A stretch of DNA of 12,423 nt, taken from NCBI GenBank assembly GCA_905236685.1, contig CAJOPD010000088.1, positions 1 through 12,423 of the forward strand. Direction: 5' to 3'. The stretch's first letter is position 1. Each line of letters opens with the position of its first letter. This DNA is from an uncultured Clostridia bacterium (GTDB lineage: Bacteria > Bacillota > Clostridia > UBA1381). The translations under genes and the position numbers were made by a program. The notes beneath the pieces were generated by a model. The model did no database searches. It was not told the DNA's origin and saw only the letters and a list, made by a program, of their open reading frames with translations. This document shows positions 1-6,962 of this stretch, piece after piece.

Positions 1-273
1 GAGCTCTAAGTCCTGCAGGCTTTCAGCATCACATATGCGTATAATCTCGTGCGTTTTGATGTCCCGCGCCTCTATGTACTCTCTGTCATCAAAATAGAGA
101 ACAGCGTCAATAACATCTTCCCGAGTTAGATTATATGCGTCAAGGCTTGTAAGCAAATCCCTGTATTTGAACCAGCCTCTTCTGAACAGGGTGATGATGT
201 TTCGCATTACAATGCCGTTGTTTTTGCAAAAATCCAGTCCCTCATCTCTTTGTAAATCATTTTTAAGTCCCAT
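1..273 (-). CDS. Phage protein, probable winged-helix type (partial, 3' end missing)
   Basis: The ATG at 273 lies 2 nt after the preceding stop and is served by AAAGGAG about 9 nt upstream. The frame stays open for 91 codons to the window edge, so the C-terminus is missing. The protein is charged and soluble, with no membrane segment. The stretch around residues 33-65 (WFKYRDLLTSL, then LTREDVIDAVLYF) reads like the helix-turn-helix plus wing of a small winged-helix fold. In Mu-like phages a small winged-helix protein (NCBI family VpaChn25_0724) commonly follows the DUF2730 protein at this position, and this may be a distant counterpart. That link rests on position and overall pattern, not on a recognised signature. 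A late-region role is inferred from its place after the holin. Confidence 0.7.
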   Translation of the reverse strand, partial: MGLKNDLQRDEGLDFCKNNGIVMRNIITLFRRGWFKYRDLLTSLDAYNLTREDVIDAVLYFDDREYIEARDIKTHEIIRICDAESLQDLEL

Positions 274-275
274 TC

Positions 276-605
276 TTATTTGCTCCTTTCTAAAAGCAGT
301 TCATATATTTTGTCCATTTTTTTGGTCATTTCGCCAAAATTGCGTGTTGCCTCTTCTTTTGTTATATATTCCTCTGCCATCTTAATTTCTAAATTCTTTA
401 TTGCGTTTATGATTTCTTTGTCGCTCGGAATATCACTTTTTTTGACATAGTTTTCCGATAAATCTCTCGCTATATCCATTTGATTTTTTTCAAGATTATC
501 GACTCTTGAAATTTCCTTTTTGAACATAAACCCCAGGATGCCCAAAAAACCTGAAATTACAAGCTGTATTATTGCAAGCAGCCAATTTCCTATATTCTCT
601 TTCAT
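276..605 (-). CDS. DUF2730-like small membrane-anchored phage protein
   Basis: This 109-residue protein has one hydrophobic helix at about residues 8-28 followed by a long charged helical region rich in K, E and D (30-109) with a likely coiled coil. That is the design of DUF2730 proteins (Mu gp25-type) in the lysis-to-packaging interval of Mu-like phages. The start ATG overlaps the stop of the holin gene (ATGA), and AGGAGG lies about 10 nt upstream, so the two are probably translationally coupled. The function of the family is unknown; an association with lysis or membranes is inferred from the holin neighbour. It could alternatively be a second holin or spanin-like component. The family call is by architecture and position only. 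Confidence 0.7.
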   Translation of the reverse strand: MKENIGNWLLAIIQLVISGFLGILGFMFKKEISRVDNLEKNQMDIARDLSENYVKKSDIPSDKEIINAIKNLEIKMAEEYITKEEATRNFGEMTKKMDKIYELLLERSK

Positions 606-1021
606 TTTTCCGCGGCCTCCTGTGATTTATTACAAGAAAAACCTATCCCGTTTGCCGTGTTGCCGGAGGTTTCCTGTCTATCCCCGGCCCCTTTTACAGT
701 CATAATCATACTTTTCATCTGCTTTGATATGTCTTTATTGATTGCATCAAGCTCATCTGATGTAAGGCTTGGAAACCGTTTTTTCAGTATTCGGTTCATT
801 TCCTGCCTCTTTCTTTCGCCCATGCCTGAGACATTCCATTGGTCTTCCAGTACCTCATATATACCCCGGGCAAAAGAAATGGCATTATCATACACCACCT
901 TGCTTGTTTTTGCTTTAAACCATTCCAGCAGTGCGGAAAGCCCGACTTTTGCAAATCCGACTAACACGCCGAACCCTATGGTGATTATGCCTATTATTGC
1001 CTCCTTGAAAATTTCCTTCAT
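602..1021 (-). CDS. Phage holin, LLH family-like
   Basis: A 139-residue protein with a single strongly hydrophobic N-terminal helix (about residues 7-28) followed by an amphipathic, charged domain. The C-terminal half contains a segment of the type RKRQEMNRILKKRFPSLTSDE (first part near residue 70), which resembles the conserved 'FPGLTDEEI' region of phage holin superfamily 6 (LLH). Holins form the timed inner-membrane lesion that releases or activates the endolysin. It is the first gene after the early-region terminator and starts the late region, as lysis genes do in Mu. GGAGG sits about 6 nt before the ATG. The last 25 residues are polar and low in complexity. No endolysin is visible in the window; it may lie elsewhere in the element. 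Confidence 0.7.
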   Translation of the reverse strand: MKEIFKEAIIGIITIGFGVLVGFAKVGLSALLEWFKAKTSKVVYDNAISFARGIYEVLEDQWNVSGMGERKRQEMNRILKKRFPSLTSDELDAINKDISKQMKSMIMTVKGAGDRQETSGNTANGIGFSCNKSQEAAEK

Positions 1022-1033
1022 ATACTATCCTCC

Positions 1034-1070
1034 AAAAAAAATTACAGTAAGCCGTTTGCTTACTGCAATT
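1034..1070 (-). terminator. Intrinsic terminator between Mor-like gene and holin
   Basis: On the minus strand a 13-bp stem (arms 1058-1070 and 1040-1052, one G-T pair, core CAGTAAGC / GCTTACTG) with a 5-nt loop is followed directly by a run of eight T. This is a canonical Rho-independent terminator ending the early transcript after the Mor-like gene. The T-run abuts the GGAGG of the holin gene. Confidence 0.85.
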
Positions 1071-1077
1071 CTACAAT

Positions 1078-1109
1078 ATTATCAGTAACTGTTTTACTAA
1101 AATATTTTA
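1078..1109 (-). promoter_or_regulatory. Candidate activator-dependent late promoter
   Basis: Between the Mor-like gene and the terminator hairpin the minus strand has GATAAT (1083-1078), a plausible -10, and 14 nt upstream a perfect 12-bp palindrome TAAAATATTTTA (1098-1109). No -35 TTGACA is visible. Mor/C-family activators in Mu bind dyads at or upstream of the -35 position of promoters that lack a good -35 box, so the palindrome is a candidate Mor-protein site. This is inference from position and symmetry; AT-rich palindromes also arise by chance. Confidence 0.35.
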
Positions 1110-1118
1110 AGAAAACAT

Positions 1119-1427
1119 TTAATCGAAAAAACTCACTTGATTTTTGTTGGGCTGTGACTGTTTAATGACTATATCCGGCGCGACAATCTGCCTGATTGCC
1201 TGTTCAGTCATTCCATACTTCTTTCCAAGATATTTAAAGTTATATCCGTTAAACTCCGCTCTTATTTTTCTGTTTCGCATAGGTCGTTCAATGGTTTCAT
1301 ATTTGAGAAAGTAAACCGTATCGCCCGAAAACATTTTTGCAAGTTCAAGCGTAATATCAATCCCAAATTTTTCTGCCAAGGCATCATATGGCTCTGGCAA
1401 ATCTTCGCACCTGATTTCACCTGACAT
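1119..1427 (-). CDS. Mor transcription activator family protein
   Basis: This 102-residue protein matches the Mor/C activator family: an N-terminal dimerisation part (1-45) with the segment GIDITLELAKMFSGDTVYF, then a C-terminal helix-turn-helix around residues 57-83 (RAEFNGYNFKYLGKKYGMTE, AIRQIV), close to the family pattern 'I..EFNG.N...LA.KYGLTE..IR.I'. In Mu, Mor is made at the end of the early operon and activates the middle promoter by binding a dyad near -43 and recruiting RNA polymerase. Here it is likewise the last gene before a terminator and the lysis gene. Only one Mor/C-type protein is visible, so it may activate late genes directly. The start ATG has AAAGGG about 9 nt upstream and sits 4 nt after the GemA stop. 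Confidence 0.88.
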   Translation of the reverse strand: MSGEIRCEDLPEPYDALAEKFGIDITLELAKMFSGDTVYFLKYETIERPMRNRKIRAEFNGYNFKYLGKKYGMTEQAIRQIVAPDIVIKQSQPNKNQVSFFD

Positions 1428-1431
1428 TTTT

Positions 1432-1812
1432 TCACACCCTTTCGCTCATTTTTTTAAGCCCCTCTATAACCTTTCCTGCCTGATAGCTTGTGAGCCAGTC
1501 TATACTGTCCGTTTTTGCGTATTTTTTCAAAAATCCTGAAAGCCTTTTCGGATTATCACCCCAGCCGAGCTTTTCTGCCAAGTCCTTTATGTATTTCTTT
1601 TGGCTGTTTGTTGCCATACCGCGGGGGGCGGGGCGAGAAACATTTTTCCCCTGTATTCTGTCAATAAGGTACTTTGCCTGCTCCTCGGAAAGCTTTGAAA
1701 TATGTTCTTCTGAAAGCTCAAGTATTGACAATTCGTGCATATCCTCTTTGGAAAGTCCGTATTCCCGTCCAACAGCCCACAGGCGTTTCATAGTCTTAGC
1801 TTTAATTTTCAT
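1432..1812 (-). CDS. gemA: GemA-like regulatory protein (Mu gp16 family)
   Basis: The 126-residue protein has the two-part design of the Mu gp16/GemA family (DUF1018): an N-terminal helical part (1-52; KTMKRLWAVGREYGLSKEDM, then a 'LSEEQA..LIDRI' helix), a basic linker (55-65, KNVSRPAPRG) and a C-terminal part beginning MATNSQKKYIKDLAEKLGW, a typical family motif. GemA in Mu alters host gene expression and DNA topology; its biochemical activity is poorly defined. Its ATG lies inside the upstream gene (11-nt overlap) with only a weak ribosome site, so translation is probably coupled. Its place between Gam and Mor is conserved in Mu-like phages. Confidence 0.85.
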   Translation of the reverse strand: MKIKAKTMKRLWAVGREYGLSKEDMHELSILELSEEHISKLSEEQAKYLIDRIQGKNVSRPAPRGMATNSQKKYIKDLAEKLGWGDNPKRLSGFLKKYAKTDSIDWLTSYQAGKVIEGLKKMSERV

Positions 1813-2005
1813 TGACCCGAACAGTAAGGCTTATGCTATACTCCTTGTCTTCCTTCATTATGCCCTTTATAAGCCGTATAAGCGTTTTTATGCTTTTCCC
1901 GGTAAAAATTTCTTTTTCGAGAGAGAGTATCGGAACGGCCACCGTCGGCAGTTCTTTTCTAACCGGGACTTCCGTATTTTTCTTCATTTCACAAGGTGTT
2001 TTCAT
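1802..2005 (-). CDS. Small hypothetical phage protein
   Basis: I do not recognise this 67-residue protein. It starts with an ATG that shares one base with the Gam stop (TAATG) and ends 11 nt inside gemA, so it is tightly packed between two recognised early genes, which is the main support for it being real. The composition is charged and lysine-rich in the N-terminus, with a hydrophobic-alternating middle (PTVAVPILSLEKEIFTG) and a basic helix (IKTLIRLIKGIMKE). There is no cysteine cluster, signal peptide or membrane segment. It may be expressed only by translational coupling. Confidence 0.7.
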   Translation of the reverse strand: MKTPCEMKKNTEVPVRKELPTVAVPILSLEKEIFTGKSIKTLIRLIKGIMKEDKEYSISLTVRVNEN

Positions 2006-2481
2006 TATTCTAATTCCTCCAAATCTATATCATAAAAGTATTTTTCGCCTTCTTTGCGGTGTGCGCCTACCGTTTCAATTGCCGAATCGGCATATTTTTC
2101 AAGCGCTTCCTTGTCAAGTTTTTCGGAAACCTTTATACAGTCAAGCATTCCGTGCTGCTTGCAGGCTTCAATTATCGCCTTTACATTACGCGTAACAATC
2201 TCTGAAACCTTACGGAAACCAACCTTTCCATAGGTCATTTCCTTTGTTTTACGGTCTGTGAACTCGCTGATATGTGCTTTTGTAAAAAACTCAATTTCTT
2301 TTTCAAGCTCCGCATTTTCTGCAAAAAGCGGCACAGTCTTTTCAGAAAAAGCACTCTTAATAGCAGTAATCTGATTGTTCATTGCAGCCTCTGCTCTTCG
2401 GATTGTAATAGTGTTTTCTCGGATTTTTCCTAATGCTTCATTTACCTCATTCCACGAAGTGAATTTTGATACCTTTGCCAT
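2005..2481 (-). CDS. gam: Mu Gam-like host-nuclease inhibitor
   Basis: A 158-residue protein of the bacteriophage Mu Gam family. Gam binds double-stranded DNA ends as a dimer and shields them from exonucleases such as RecBCD or AddAB; it is an orthologue of Ku. The sequence shows the family's long N-terminal helical pair (NEVNEALGKIRENTITIRRA through KEIEFFTKAHI), then the short strand region KEMTYGKVGFRKV and a C-terminal helix-strand ending in an acidic tail. I chose the start at 2481 (MAKVSKF): it is preceded by GGGGG at about 8 nt and lies one base after the stop of a small upstream gene. An in-frame ATG at 2496 would add five residues but lies within that upstream gene. Confidence 0.88.
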   Translation of the reverse strand: MAKVSKFTSWNEVNEALGKIRENTITIRRAEAAMNNQITAIKSAFSEKTVPLFAENAELEKEIEFFTKAHISEFTDRKTKEMTYGKVGFRKVSEIVTRNVKAIIEACKQHGMLDCIKVSEKLDKEALEKYADSAIETVGAHRKEGEKYFYDIDLEELE

Positions 2482-2482
2482 T

Positions 2483-2611
2483 TTAATAACCCCCATTCAT
2501 AATTTGCCTTATGTACCATCTCGGATAAAACTGTTGAAAATTTTTCTGTATATTCTTTATAACCTTATACCGCCTTTGACTTCTTTTCCTGTGTTTTGCT
2601 TTCGTAGCCAA
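2483..2611 (-). CDS. Small basic protein, TTG start
   Basis: This 42-codon frame starts with TTG at 2611 behind a perfect GGAGGT (2621-2626) at 9-nt spacing and ends with TAA one base before the Gam start. The product is very basic (ATKAKHRKRSQRRYKVIKN at the N-terminus) with an aromatic-rich C-terminus (FQQFYPRWYIRQIM). It fills exactly the interval between the MuB-like gene and gam, where the strong ribosome site would otherwise have no gene. A nucleic-acid-binding role is suggested only by its charge. It is short enough to be missed by usual length cut-offs. Confidence 0.65.
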   Translation of the reverse strand: MATKAKHRKRSQRRYKVIKNIQKNFQQFYPRWYIRQIMNGGY

Positions 2612-2632
2612 TATTATTAAACCTCCTTTTGT

Positions 2633-3544
2633 CTATAACAGCATCATGCTTGACGCTTCTCTTACAGTGTCAATGGTGATTTCACCGTTTGCAATACGCA
2701 TAATGTTTTTGAATGTCCTGTCTAAAAGTCTGAAACAGCCGTTCTTTTCGTTACAGGCGCGCCTAATCATTTCATCTGTGGCAGCTCCGTCAAAATCGTA
2801 TCCGTCTATGTAAGAAATAACATCTGATTTGGTAAGACCCATTAATTTCCAGTAAAGGTCAATTCTGTTAGCCATACGCGGAATATACTGCTTTATCATA
2901 TTTTCAAGCGCAGGCTCTCCCGAAAGTACCATTCCTACATCAGAGTCGTCAAAGATTGTTCGCAGTATCTCTGCTTTCTTCTGCGCATATTTGGTAATGA
3001 GCTTGTCCGCCTCATCTATAATCAGAAGGTATCCGCCGTTAGCGTTAAAAAATGCCTTAATGCTGTCAAGCCTGTCATTTATCGTTCCCACTAAATGCGG
3101 AAGTCCTAACTGGCGTTCGATAGCCTTAACTAAATCCCTTGCGTTCATAGCCTCGTTACACTCTATGTAACATACCCTCGGACCTTTTGCATAATATTTA
3201 AGCGTGAATGTTTTCCCGAAACCCGATTTGCCCACTACAATCCCGAACCCCATATCCTCCTGACAGCTCTGGCATACGGCAATTATTCCAACGGTATCCT
3301 CTGTCTGATGTATTGCGCCCTTCCTTGCAGGAATAAACTCCGTATCTTCGGAAATCATACTTCTTATAGCGTTTTCAATATTATCAACCGTACCCTGTGA
3401 CAAAACCTCCGTATTGTTATTAAAATACTGGCTCACAGATGTCCTGTGTATTTTTATTTCTGTTGAAAACTCCGCCTTTGAAAGATGGTTTTTCTGCATA
3501 TATCTTTCAGCCTTTTCTCTTAACTGTTCGTCAATTTTAATCAT
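2633..3544 (-). CDS. MuB-like AAA+ ATPase, transposition target-delivery protein
   Basis: This 303-residue protein corresponds to Mu B, which binds DNA as an ATP-dependent filament, selects target DNA and stimulates MuA. Domains: an N-terminal Cro-type helix-turn-helix (about residues 10-60; LSKAEFSTEIKIHRTSVSQY), then a AAA+ core with Walker A GKSGFGKT (105-112), Walker B LLIIDEAD (173-180), a sensor-1-like VLSGEP (206-211) and a helical C-terminal domain (about 235-303). Length is close to MuB (312). The ATG at 3544 has AAGGAG at 8-nt spacing and follows the transposase stop by 15 nt, so A and B form a unit. TniB and IstB are related ATPases, but the N-terminal HTH and the adjacent MuA-type transposase favour MuB. 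Confidence 0.9.
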   Translation of the reverse strand: MIKIDEQLREKAERYMQKNHLSKAEFSTEIKIHRTSVSQYFNNNTEVLSQGTVDNIENAIRSMISEDTEFIPARKGAIHQTEDTVGIIAVCQSCQEDMGFGIVVGKSGFGKTFTLKYYAKGPRVCYIECNEAMNARDLVKAIERQLGLPHLVGTINDRLDSIKAFFNANGGYLLIIDEADKLITKYAQKKAEILRTIFDDSDVGMVLSGEPALENMIKQYIPRMANRIDLYWKLMGLTKSDVISYIDGYDFDGAATDEMIRRACNEKNGCFRLLDRTFKNIMRIANGEITIDTVREASSMMLL

Positions 3545-3559
3545 AGTTTTTACTCCTTT

Positions 3560-5590
3560 TTATAGATTTTCAATTCTGCGGAAAGCTTTATCCGCCTGCC
3601 GTCGCATAAACTCGTTTGTTTTTTGCTCTTGTTTTTCACGCTCTTTTTTCTTTCGTTCGCTCCATTGCCTGTCCTGCGGAATTGCAATAATCTTCTGTGG
3701 TTCTTCTGAAAGCTCGGGCACCTGCATTTCTCGCTCTGAATAAGGCATACGCAATAGGGAAATATCTGCCTTAACTCTTTTTTCATGCCTTTTTTGAGCT
3801 TTTAAATGCTCTGTGAGCGTTTCATCGCCAAGCTCGGCAAGCGGATTTATACGCTCAGCTGTGTATGCGTTGCATATATGCTCGCCCGAAATTGTAAAGC
3901 AGCACACAAACCCTAAATTCTTCTTATAATGCCGTACAAGTATCTTTTCCCCGATGAAGCGCGCGAGCTCTTCCGAAGAATATGTTATATTTTCGATTGT
4001 AACACCGTAGTTATATACAGTTCTGGTATCGCATTTGCCGAGTAGTGTTATAGCATATTCAATTGGCGGGGCGGCTTTCATATACCGCTCTTCGTTTTCA
4101 AAAACCCATTCAGGAGTGGGCACTTTTGCCCCGTCCTCTTTTAGCCCTGAATGTTTTCGGATGTGATAATCTTCTGCAAGGTATCTTTGGAAAGCTTCTG
4201 AAAACTCGGTAATATTCATAAGCTGTCCCCGTTCCAACATTTTAGGAATATCCTTAAATACCTTGCCCGCGGTTTTTGAGCCTGTAAGCGTGCCGGTATA
4301 GCTGTCAATTCTTTTTGTAAAGCGTGATATTATAGTTCCGAATGCACGCTCAATCTGACCTTTAACCCAGGCGTGATATGGAAGCGCACGCATGTCTGTC
4401 TCAATACCGATTGACTTGTAAAAGCCTTTTATTTCGCCGTCAATGTCAAAGCGCACTTTTCGCTTTCGCCCTGTAAGCGTTTCCGCCGTAAAGTCCTTGC
4501 CGTTATCAATGTAAACCACTCTTGGAACTCCGTAAAACTGACTGTCCTTTTTTGCATATATCATATGGATTATGACTTGCTTGATTGCCTCCGCATCGGG
4601 CTGTAAGCAAATACCCCAGCCAACAAGAGCGCGGGAGCGGACATCTATAAACCCGACAAGATATGGCCGTGCTGCCGTTTTTGTGCCGTTTTCTGTTGTA
4701 ACCTCAATCCAGCAGTCAAAGGTGTGAGCATCACCCATTACACATTCCATAACTTTAAGGCTTTTAATATCTCTGCGGCATTTAAGCATCTTTTCACCCC
4801 TAAACGCCCTTTCACCCTTTTGTAAGAGCGTTTGGCAATCGGAATATGAATACATAAGCTGTATGCAATATCGTCTTATAGTGTTATATGACGGCTTATA
4901 TTCTCCGCCTCGTTTGTCTATCCTGTCCCAGAGGTCTTCGCATAGGAGCTGTATAGATTGCAGGTTCCGGTGATACTTTTCCGACGCCCATAAATTTTCA
5001 ATATCAGCCATAAGCTCAGGAGTCAGCTTTGTATGCTTTCCCTTTTTAGGCGGCGGACATAGTGCCATTATTCTGAAATAGTCATAACTGTCGCCGTTTT
5101 CGTTTTCCTTTACGCCTGCCCAGGAGATAGCCTCCTTGTATTTTTTAAGGTATCTTCTGAACTGCTTTGAGGATATGGAAAGATTGTTTTTTACAAACTC
5201 CTCGCAGAACTCCGTTTTGGTTTTGTGATGTTCCGCAGATTCTCTGAGATACTTTTCAATAACCGCCGCAAGCCCTTGCGCCTTTTGGTATGTGGCTTTG
5301 TAGTTTTCGTAGTATAGCGAAAAATCATATGTAACATACCAGGGCGGCTCGCCGCTTTCAATAAGCCGCTTTAAACGCTGCTTGTCTATTTCCGCTTGCT
5401 CTCGCCGCTTGTATTTTGCCTGTGCAGGGAGTGAAAGGGAACTTACATCTATATAGATATTGTCTTGTCCACCGAGCGGATTAGATTTATTGTCAGTAAT
5501 ATATAAGCCTCTTTGCATACGCTTTTTAACCGTATCATAAAGCAATCCTTCCAGCTCCGCCGCCTCTTTAAGACTTACCCATTCAGTCAT
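3560..5590 (-). CDS. MuA-like DDE transposase
   Basis: The 676-residue protein is the size of MuA (663) and carries its parts in order: an N-terminal Mu-type winged-helix domain (about 1-60; WVSLKEAAELEGLLYDTVKK), end-binding helical domains (to about 230), the RNase H-fold catalytic core and a C-terminal domain with a strongly basic tail (about 640-676). The DDE triad is visible: Asp287 (MGDAHTFD), Asp362 (YIDNGKDF) and Glu414 (GQIERAFG). It nicks element ends and joins them to target DNA with the MuB-like partner downstream; the C-terminal tail is where MuA contacts MuB and ClpX. I chose ATG 5590, with GGGAG at 9-nt spacing and an 8-nt overlap with the preceding gene; the frame is open upstream to 5653, but those 21 extra residues would overlap that gene in another frame. 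Confidence 0.93.
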   Translation of the reverse strand: MTEWVSLKEAAELEGLLYDTVKKRMQRGLYITDNKSNPLGGQDNIYIDVSSLSLPAQAKYKRREQAEIDKQRLKRLIESGEPPWYVTYDFSLYYENYKATYQKAQGLAAVIEKYLRESAEHHKTKTEFCEEFVKNNLSISSKQFRRYLKKYKEAISWAGVKENENGDSYDYFRIMALCPPPKKGKHTKLTPELMADIENLWASEKYHRNLQSIQLLCEDLWDRIDKRGGEYKPSYNTIRRYCIQLMYSYSDCQTLLQKGERAFRGEKMLKCRRDIKSLKVMECVMGDAHTFDCWIEVTTENGTKTAARPYLVGFIDVRSRALVGWGICLQPDAEAIKQVIIHMIYAKKDSQFYGVPRVVYIDNGKDFTAETLTGRKRKVRFDIDGEIKGFYKSIGIETDMRALPYHAWVKGQIERAFGTIISRFTKRIDSYTGTLTGSKTAGKVFKDIPKMLERGQLMNITEFSEAFQRYLAEDYHIRKHSGLKEDGAKVPTPEWVFENEERYMKAAPPIEYAITLLGKCDTRTVYNYGVTIENITYSSEELARFIGEKILVRHYKKNLGFVCCFTISGEHICNAYTAERINPLAELGDETLTEHLKAQKRHEKRVKADISLLRMPYSEREMQVPELSEEPQKIIAIPQDRQWSERKKKEREKQEQKTNEFMRRQADKAFRRIENL

Positions 5591-5774
5591 ACTCATAATC
5601 TCCCAATTCAACCTCTTTTCCGCATTCAGGGCAGTTAACCTGCGCACCGTCACCCCAGTAATCTGTGTTAAAATTTACATCTTCAAACGGTACATCTACA
5701 TCTTCTTTACAAAAAGGACACTCAAAGGATATATGGTCAGGCTCGCTTATAATTGTATAATCAGTTTTATTCAT
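5583..5774 (-). CDS. Small zinc-ribbon protein
   Basis: A 63-residue acidic protein with two cysteine knuckles, CPFC (residues 19-22) and CPEC (48-51), spaced as in a four-cysteine zinc ribbon. The rest is rich in D and E, and the C-terminus (ELGDYEYD) overlaps the transposase start by 8 nt, indicating coupled translation. AGGAG lies 9 nt before the ATG. Zinc ribbons of this size in phage early regions may bind nucleic acid or a host protein; the acidic charge argues against simple DNA binding. The specific role is unknown. An influence on transposase translation through the overlap is inference. Confidence 0.78.
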   Translation of the reverse strand: MNKTDYTIISEPDHISFECPFCKEDVDVPFEDVNFNTDYWGDGAQVNCPECGKEVELGDYEYD

Positions 5775-5778
5775 TGCT

Positions 5779-6174
5779 TTATTCTCCTATAATTTCAGGA
5801 TTTTCAAAGATGTTGCCGATTACCTTAAGACTATATTCTTCAACACCGTCCATGCAAGCGACACATAATCCACAACCAGCATCCTTACAGCCAAATACAC
5901 CGTGGTCAAAAGTAACTTCGTGTACCTCAAAATTATCCTTGGGGTATATTGCATATTTTACAATATCTCCCTCAAAAATCTCTCTTCTATTCACATCGTC
6001 TAAACCTGTGTACTGTCCCACCGTTTCGGGTATAACTAAATGCTCATTGATGTACGGTCCGTCTGTATGCAAATCTCCATAGAACCAAAATCCCCGTATT
6101 TCTTTACCGTTTAGCTTTATAACGGTTTGTCCGTTTTCATCTGCGTGAAAACCACGAAATTTTATTACTCGCAT
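5779..6174 (-). CDS. YopX family protein
   Basis: The 131-residue protein carries the YopX signature: N-terminal IKFRGFHADENG, then a FWFYGDL segment, VIPETVGQYTGL (about 48-60), the conserved NRREIFEGDIVKY (about 61-75), and the C-terminal LKVIGNIFENPEI. YopX proteins are common in phages and mobile elements of Firmicutes; the fold is known but the function is not. Three cysteines (CKDAGCGLCVAC region, about 95-108) form a loop that differs from many relatives and could bind metal. It belongs to the early operon, 4 nt upstream of the zinc-ribbon gene and 2 nt after the preceding stop. Confidence 0.9.
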   Translation of the reverse strand: MRVIKFRGFHADENGQTVIKLNGKEIRGFWFYGDLHTDGPYINEHLVIPETVGQYTGLDDVNRREIFEGDIVKYAIYPKDNFEVHEVTFDHGVFGCKDAGCGLCVACMDGVEEYSLKVIGNIFENPEIIGE

Positions 6175-6176
6175 TC

Positions 6177-6467
6177 TTAACTACCACCCTTCCGTCTTGT
6201 TCTTGCATCTTTTATTTTCCTTTGCTCATAGTATGTCGGACTGTCTGGCATATGGAATATACTTAGTCCATTCGCAAGTGCATCTAAAAGCTCTCCTAAC
6301 GCCTGTCTTGCCTCTTTAATATCTGAATAACGCCCCATAGTTGTAGGCGGTGTTCCGTCACTATGCCCTGCACGCACTATAACGCAGTCCTCGTTTTCTG
6401 CTATCGTAAATTTCTCTACAAAATCGGCATTGATTATTACTGTATAGCTGTTATTAACTATATACAT
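6177..6467 (-). CDS. Hypothetical phage early protein
   Basis: I do not recognise this 96-residue protein. It begins with a beta-rich part (YIVNNSYTVIINADFVEKFT, then a CVIVRA strand), followed by a helix (SDIKEARQALGELLDALANG) and a basic tail (KIKDARTRRKGG). The pattern of strands then one helix with a short GRYSDIKEA turn is typical of small phage proteins found near YopX genes. The ATG at 6467 directly follows the TAG of the previous small gene, and its stop is 2 nt before the YopX gene, so it is embedded in the early operon. No membrane segment or cysteine cluster. Confidence 0.72.
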   Translation of the reverse strand: MYIVNNSYTVIINADFVEKFTIAENEDCVIVRAGHSDGTPPTTMGRYSDIKEARQALGELLDALANGLSIFHMPDSPTYYEQRKIKDARTRRKGGS

Positions 6468-6641
6468 CTATAACCCCAGCCTTTCACACGCTAACCGTAT
6501 TTTTGCACATAAGTAGTACAATGTTAATTTGTCAAGCTCTACGGTATGTGCTGATTTCCCGCAGGAAATAAACTTTATTTTGACACCGTCTTTTAAATCA
6601 ATGATTTCTATGTCGGTGTATCCTCGTTTTTTACCATTCAT
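6468..6641 (-). CDS. Small hypothetical phage protein (57 aa)
   Basis: A 57-codon frame, ATG at 6641 to TAG at 6468, fills the interval between the single-pass membrane protein gene and the 96-residue protein, ending one base before the next ATG. The sequence has a strand-rich N-terminus (YTDIEIIDLKDGVKIKFISC) and a helical C-terminus with two cysteines (LYYLCAKIRLACERLGL). AAGGAG lies about 15 nt upstream, which is longer than ideal; a 7-codon frame starting ATGAG lies between and may couple translation from the preceding gene. I do not recognise a family. Confidence 0.6.
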   Translation of the reverse strand: MNGKKRGYTDIEIIDLKDGVKIKFISCGKSAHTVELDKLTLYYLCAKIRLACERLGL

Positions 6642-6653
6642 AATTGAAACTCA

Positions 6654-6962
6654 TTACTCCTTATAAATCGGATATTGATATAACCTTTTTCTGTCTGTTG
6701 TGTAACTGCTCATACAATTAAGCTCAATAACCGCGTCCATAAAATCCTCTCTTTTAACATAGTTCGGACAGTGCCGCTCCGCAAGGTCTTGCAAATCTAC
6801 GCAGGTATCATAATCATATCCAACAACTTTTATATTACTTCTGGATAGTCCGCATAAAAGTATCGCTATAAGCAGTATTCCAATCCCTGTAAATATCTTT
6901 TTTATAGCCTGTTTTGCAGTATGCCGCCTTCGCAGATTGTTCATTTCTATAATATTTGCCAT
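6654..6962 (-). CDS. Single-pass membrane protein, hypothetical
   Basis: The 102-residue product has a basic N-terminus (NNLRRRHTAKQAIKK), one hydrophobic helix at about residues 23-41 (FTGIGILLIAILLCGL) and a soluble C-terminal part of about 58 residues with three cysteines. The positive-inside rule places the N-terminus in the cytoplasm and the C-terminus outside. GGAGG with 7-nt spacing precedes the ATG, and the start overlaps the end of the preceding small gene by 16 nt. No family was recognised. An early membrane protein could act in host takeover or exclusion of other phages, but nothing in the sequence decides this. Confidence 0.72.
   Translation of the reverse strand: MANIIEMNNLRRRHTAKQAIKKIFTGIGILLIAILLCGLSRSNIKVVGYDYDTCVDLQDLAERHCPNYVKREDFMDAVIELNCMSSYTTDRKRLYQYPIYKE

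Noticed and set aside
1490..2035. Plus-strand frame of 181 codons
   Set aside because: It runs antisense to gemA and the 67-residue gene, has no ribosome site, and its composition is that of a reverse-strand shadow.
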